Positions 42,911-44,347 of a DNA stretch of 44,347 nucleotides are shown here, in pieces (within the stretch, counting starts at the first letter, position 1; each line of letters starts with the position of its first letter). The notes below the pieces were generated by a model. The model was given only the letters and a program-made list of their open reading frames with translations. It was not told the DNA's origin and did no database searches. The stretch comes from JADHLJ01 sp038118725 (GTDB lineage Bacteria; Pseudomonadota; Alphaproteobacteria; Thalassobaculales; Thalassobaculaceae), in NCBI GenBank assembly GCA_038118725.1, contig JAYOIK010000040.1:1-44347 (forward strand). Reading direction: 5' to 3'. The position numbers and the translations under genes were made by a program.

Positions 42911-43786
42911 ATGAAGATTGGTTTCATCGGTCTTGGACTCATGGGGCATGCCGCGACCAAAGCGCTCGTGGAACGCGGGCACGATATCGTCGGGTACGAC
43001 ATCCTCCCGGACAAGATTGAAGCCGCGAGCGCCCATGGCGTCCGCGCCGCCGCTTCTCCCGCCGAGGTCGCGGCTCATGGCGATGTCGTGATGGTTTCCG
43101 TGACCTCCACCGACGCCGTCCGCGCGGCGGTTCTTGGCGAGACCGGTGTTGCGACGATCGACGGCGCGGGCAAGGTTCTCATCGATCTGTCGACAACCGA
43201 GGTTCCGGCGACCCTGGACATGGCCGAACGTCTGAACGCCACCAACGGCATGGGGTGGGTCGACGCGCCAGTCTCCGGCGGTCCGGAAGCGGCGGGAAGC
43301 GGAAGCCTCGCGATCATGGCCGGCGGGAGCGAGGCGGATATGAAAGCCGCCGAGCCGGCGCTCAACGCACTCGCCGGCGTGCTGACCCATATGGGGCCGG
43401 TGGGCTCGGGCCAGGTCACCAAGATGGTCAATCAGGTGCTGGTGCTCAATTCCTATGTCCTCCTCGCCGAAGCCTTGGCGCTTGCCGAGGCGGGCGGGGT
43501 CGACGCGACCAAGATCCCGGCGGCGCTCGGCACCGGGCATGCCGGCTCGAACCTGCTTCAGGCGGTGTTTCCGCGCATGACGGCGCGCGATTTCGAGCCC
43601 CGCGGCTATGCCCGACAGGCGCTGAAGGATCTCGACATGGTCAAGGACCTGGCGCGCGGTCTCAAGTCGCCGACACCGATGACCGGACAGTCCGCCGAGC
43701 TGTTTCGTGTCCTCGTCACCAAGGGCCATGGCGAGATCGACGGTACCGCGATCTTGAAGATGTTCGACCCGACCGAGCGGCTGTAA
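42911..43786 (+). CDS. NAD(P)-dependent beta-hydroxyacid dehydrogenase (3-hydroxyisobutyrate dehydrogenase type)
   Basis: This 291-aa enzyme has the Rossmann start GFIGLGLMGHAATKALVERG. The substrate loop VDAPVSGGPEAAGSGSLAIM and GPVGSGQVTKMVNQ with the catalytic Lys follow. Members oxidise 3-hydroxyisobutyrate, tartronate semialdehyde or similar acids; the exact substrate is unknown. Start has GGAGAG four bases upstream. It sits alone, 44 bases after the HtrA-like gene. Confidence 0.93.
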   Translation: MKIGFIGLGLMGHAATKALVERGHDIVGYDILPDKIEAASAHGVRAAASPAEVAAHGDVVMVSVTSTDAVRAAVLGETGVATIDGAGKVLIDLSTTEVPATLDMAERLNATNGMGWVDAPVSGGPEAAGSGSLAIMAGGSEADMKAAEPALNALAGVLTHMGPVGSGQVTKMVNQVLVLNSYVLLAEALALAEAGGVDATKIPAALGTGHAGSNLLQAVFPRMTARDFEPRGYARQALKDLDMVKDLARGLKSPTPMTGQSAELFRVLVTKGHGEIDGTAILKMFDPTERL

Positions 43787-43901
43787 ACGGTCTTCTCGCG
43801 ACGCGCGCTCCTGGAAACACGTCCCGTCACGGATGTTCACCGCCGATCAAATCTGGTTGTGCGGAGGCGGTTCGTCATTGTGTTCGAGTGCCCAAGCCAC
43901 A

Positions 43902-43919
43902 ATCCTTCGGCCCAAGGAT
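43902..43919. repeat. Hairpin ATCCTT-CGGCCC-AAGGAT
   Basis: A perfect 6-bp inverted repeat with a 6-base loop lies between the dehydrogenase stop and the P460-like gene. It lacks a T-run and so is only a weak terminator or binding-site candidate. Confidence 0.3.
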
Positions 43920-43961
43920 GAAACATCCCCGTCGCGCACATTCATGGAGGATTTAGGGAAC

Positions 43962-44347
43962 ATGAAACTCAATCTTATTGGCGCCGCCATGGCCGCCGGT
44001 GTCATGGCCCTGGTTTCGACCGGCGCGCACGCGGCGGATTGCAACCCCGGCAAAACCCTCGCCGATGACATGACGCCGGACCAGGCCCAAGCGGTCTATG
44101 ATTGCCTGAAGGACGGTCTCTACAAGGGGTACAACAAGAACGCCAAGGCCAAGGAAGGCAAGGGCAACCTCGCGACCTACGCCAAGGAATATCGCGATTG
44201 GACCGTCGCGGCGAAATTCCCCGCGGCTCCCGGCTTTCACGGCAGCCGGTTCCTGATGACCTATGTCAATTCGGTGGGCGCGGAAGAGTACCTCAAATAC
44301 AAGGACGAGAACGTCAACATCCCGGCGGGGACCGTGATCGCCAAGGA
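43962..44347 (+). CDS. Cytochrome P460-like secreted protein, N-terminal part (3' end outside window)
   Basis: At least 128 residues are visible, with no stop before the right edge. A signal peptide (LIGAAMAAGVMALVSTGAHAAD) is followed by a domain with YRDWTVAAKF, then PGFHGSRFLMTYVNSVGAEEY and IPAGTVIAK. The YRxW, HGxRFL-x-YVN and PxGTVxxK pattern is that of cytochrome P460-type proteins, periplasmic heme proteins that oxidise hydroxylamine or bind NO. The heme CxxCH would lie beyond the window, so heme binding is not shown here. Start has AGGGA four bases upstream. Confidence 0.65.
   Translation, partial: MKLNLIGAAMAAGVMALVSTGAHAADCNPGKTLADDMTPDQAQAVYDCLKDGLYKGYNKNAKAKEGKGNLATYAKEYRDWTVAAKFPAAPGFHGSRFLMTYVNSVGAEEYLKYKDENVNIPAGTVIAK

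Noticed and set aside
42878..43840. 320-codon minus-strand frame
   Set aside because: Shadow of the hydroxyacid dehydrogenase gene.

Overview
This is a dense, high-GC chromosomal segment of an alphaproteobacterium, most likely Rhodospirillales-like. The main clues are the isoprenoid block HDAC-like / xseB / ispA / dxs / tlyA, alphaproteobacterial-type envelope and copper genes, short intergenic gaps, frequent ATGA overlaps and GTG starts. No rRNA, tRNA, CRISPR array, insertion sequence or phage gene was recognised by eye, and no DNA-binding regulator was recognised anywhere in the 44 kb. The taxonomic call is inference from gene content; no search was run.

Left part (1-12.2 kb): the 3' part of a 67K-type signal peptide peptidase gene and a small secreted protein run on the plus strand. 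A long minus-strand run follows: HDAC-family deacetylase, xseB, ispA, dxs, an unrecognised 350-aa protein, tlyA and a DUF2806-like protein. A plus-strand FkbM-like methyltransferase then converges, six bases apart, on a minus-strand pair made of a radical SAM/SPASM enzyme and a glutamine-dependent asparagine-synthetase-type amidotransferase. That trio looks like a small modification locus of unknown product.

Middle (12.4-25.7 kb): an RND efflux adaptor and permease, a persulfide-dioxygenase-like metallo-hydrolase, two paralogous pentapeptide-repeat proteins with duplicated caps around a small unknown protein, a fosmidomycin-resistance-like MFS exporter, a membrane-anchored methyltransferase, and a YejA-like oligopeptide-binding protein broken by an in-frame amber codon. 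The binding-protein gene overlaps an Asp/Glu (hydantoin) racemase gene. That gene diverges from an M20 N-carbamoyl-amino-acid/allantoate amidohydrolase and a 2-keto-4-pentenoate hydratase-like gene, which suggests use of nitrogenous or ureido compounds.

Right part (27.8-44.3 kb): a DUF427 protein, then a two-gene unit (class I methyltransferase plus a 499-aa unknown) in which the first gene has an in-frame TAG and the second a one-base frameshift. After these come an HSL-type esterase, a two-helix membrane protein behind an AT-rich leader, and a class II aldolase. A minus-strand run carries a copper chaperone, a membrane-only spermidine-synthase-like protein, a TPP enzyme, an unknown protein and a trans-sulfuration-fold protein lacking its PLP lysine. 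A plus-strand run carries metY-like, alpha/beta hydrolase, hot-dog thioesterase, an HtrA-like protein lacking its catalytic triad, a beta-hydroxyacid dehydrogenase and the start of a cytochrome P460-like protein. A promoter/terminator pair upstream of metY marks a possible attenuated leader or small RNA.

The most notable results are two internal TAG codons and a frameshift within 7 kb, two apparent pseudoenzymes, the radical SAM/amidotransferase/methyltransferase locus, the paired pentapeptide proteins and the metY leader.
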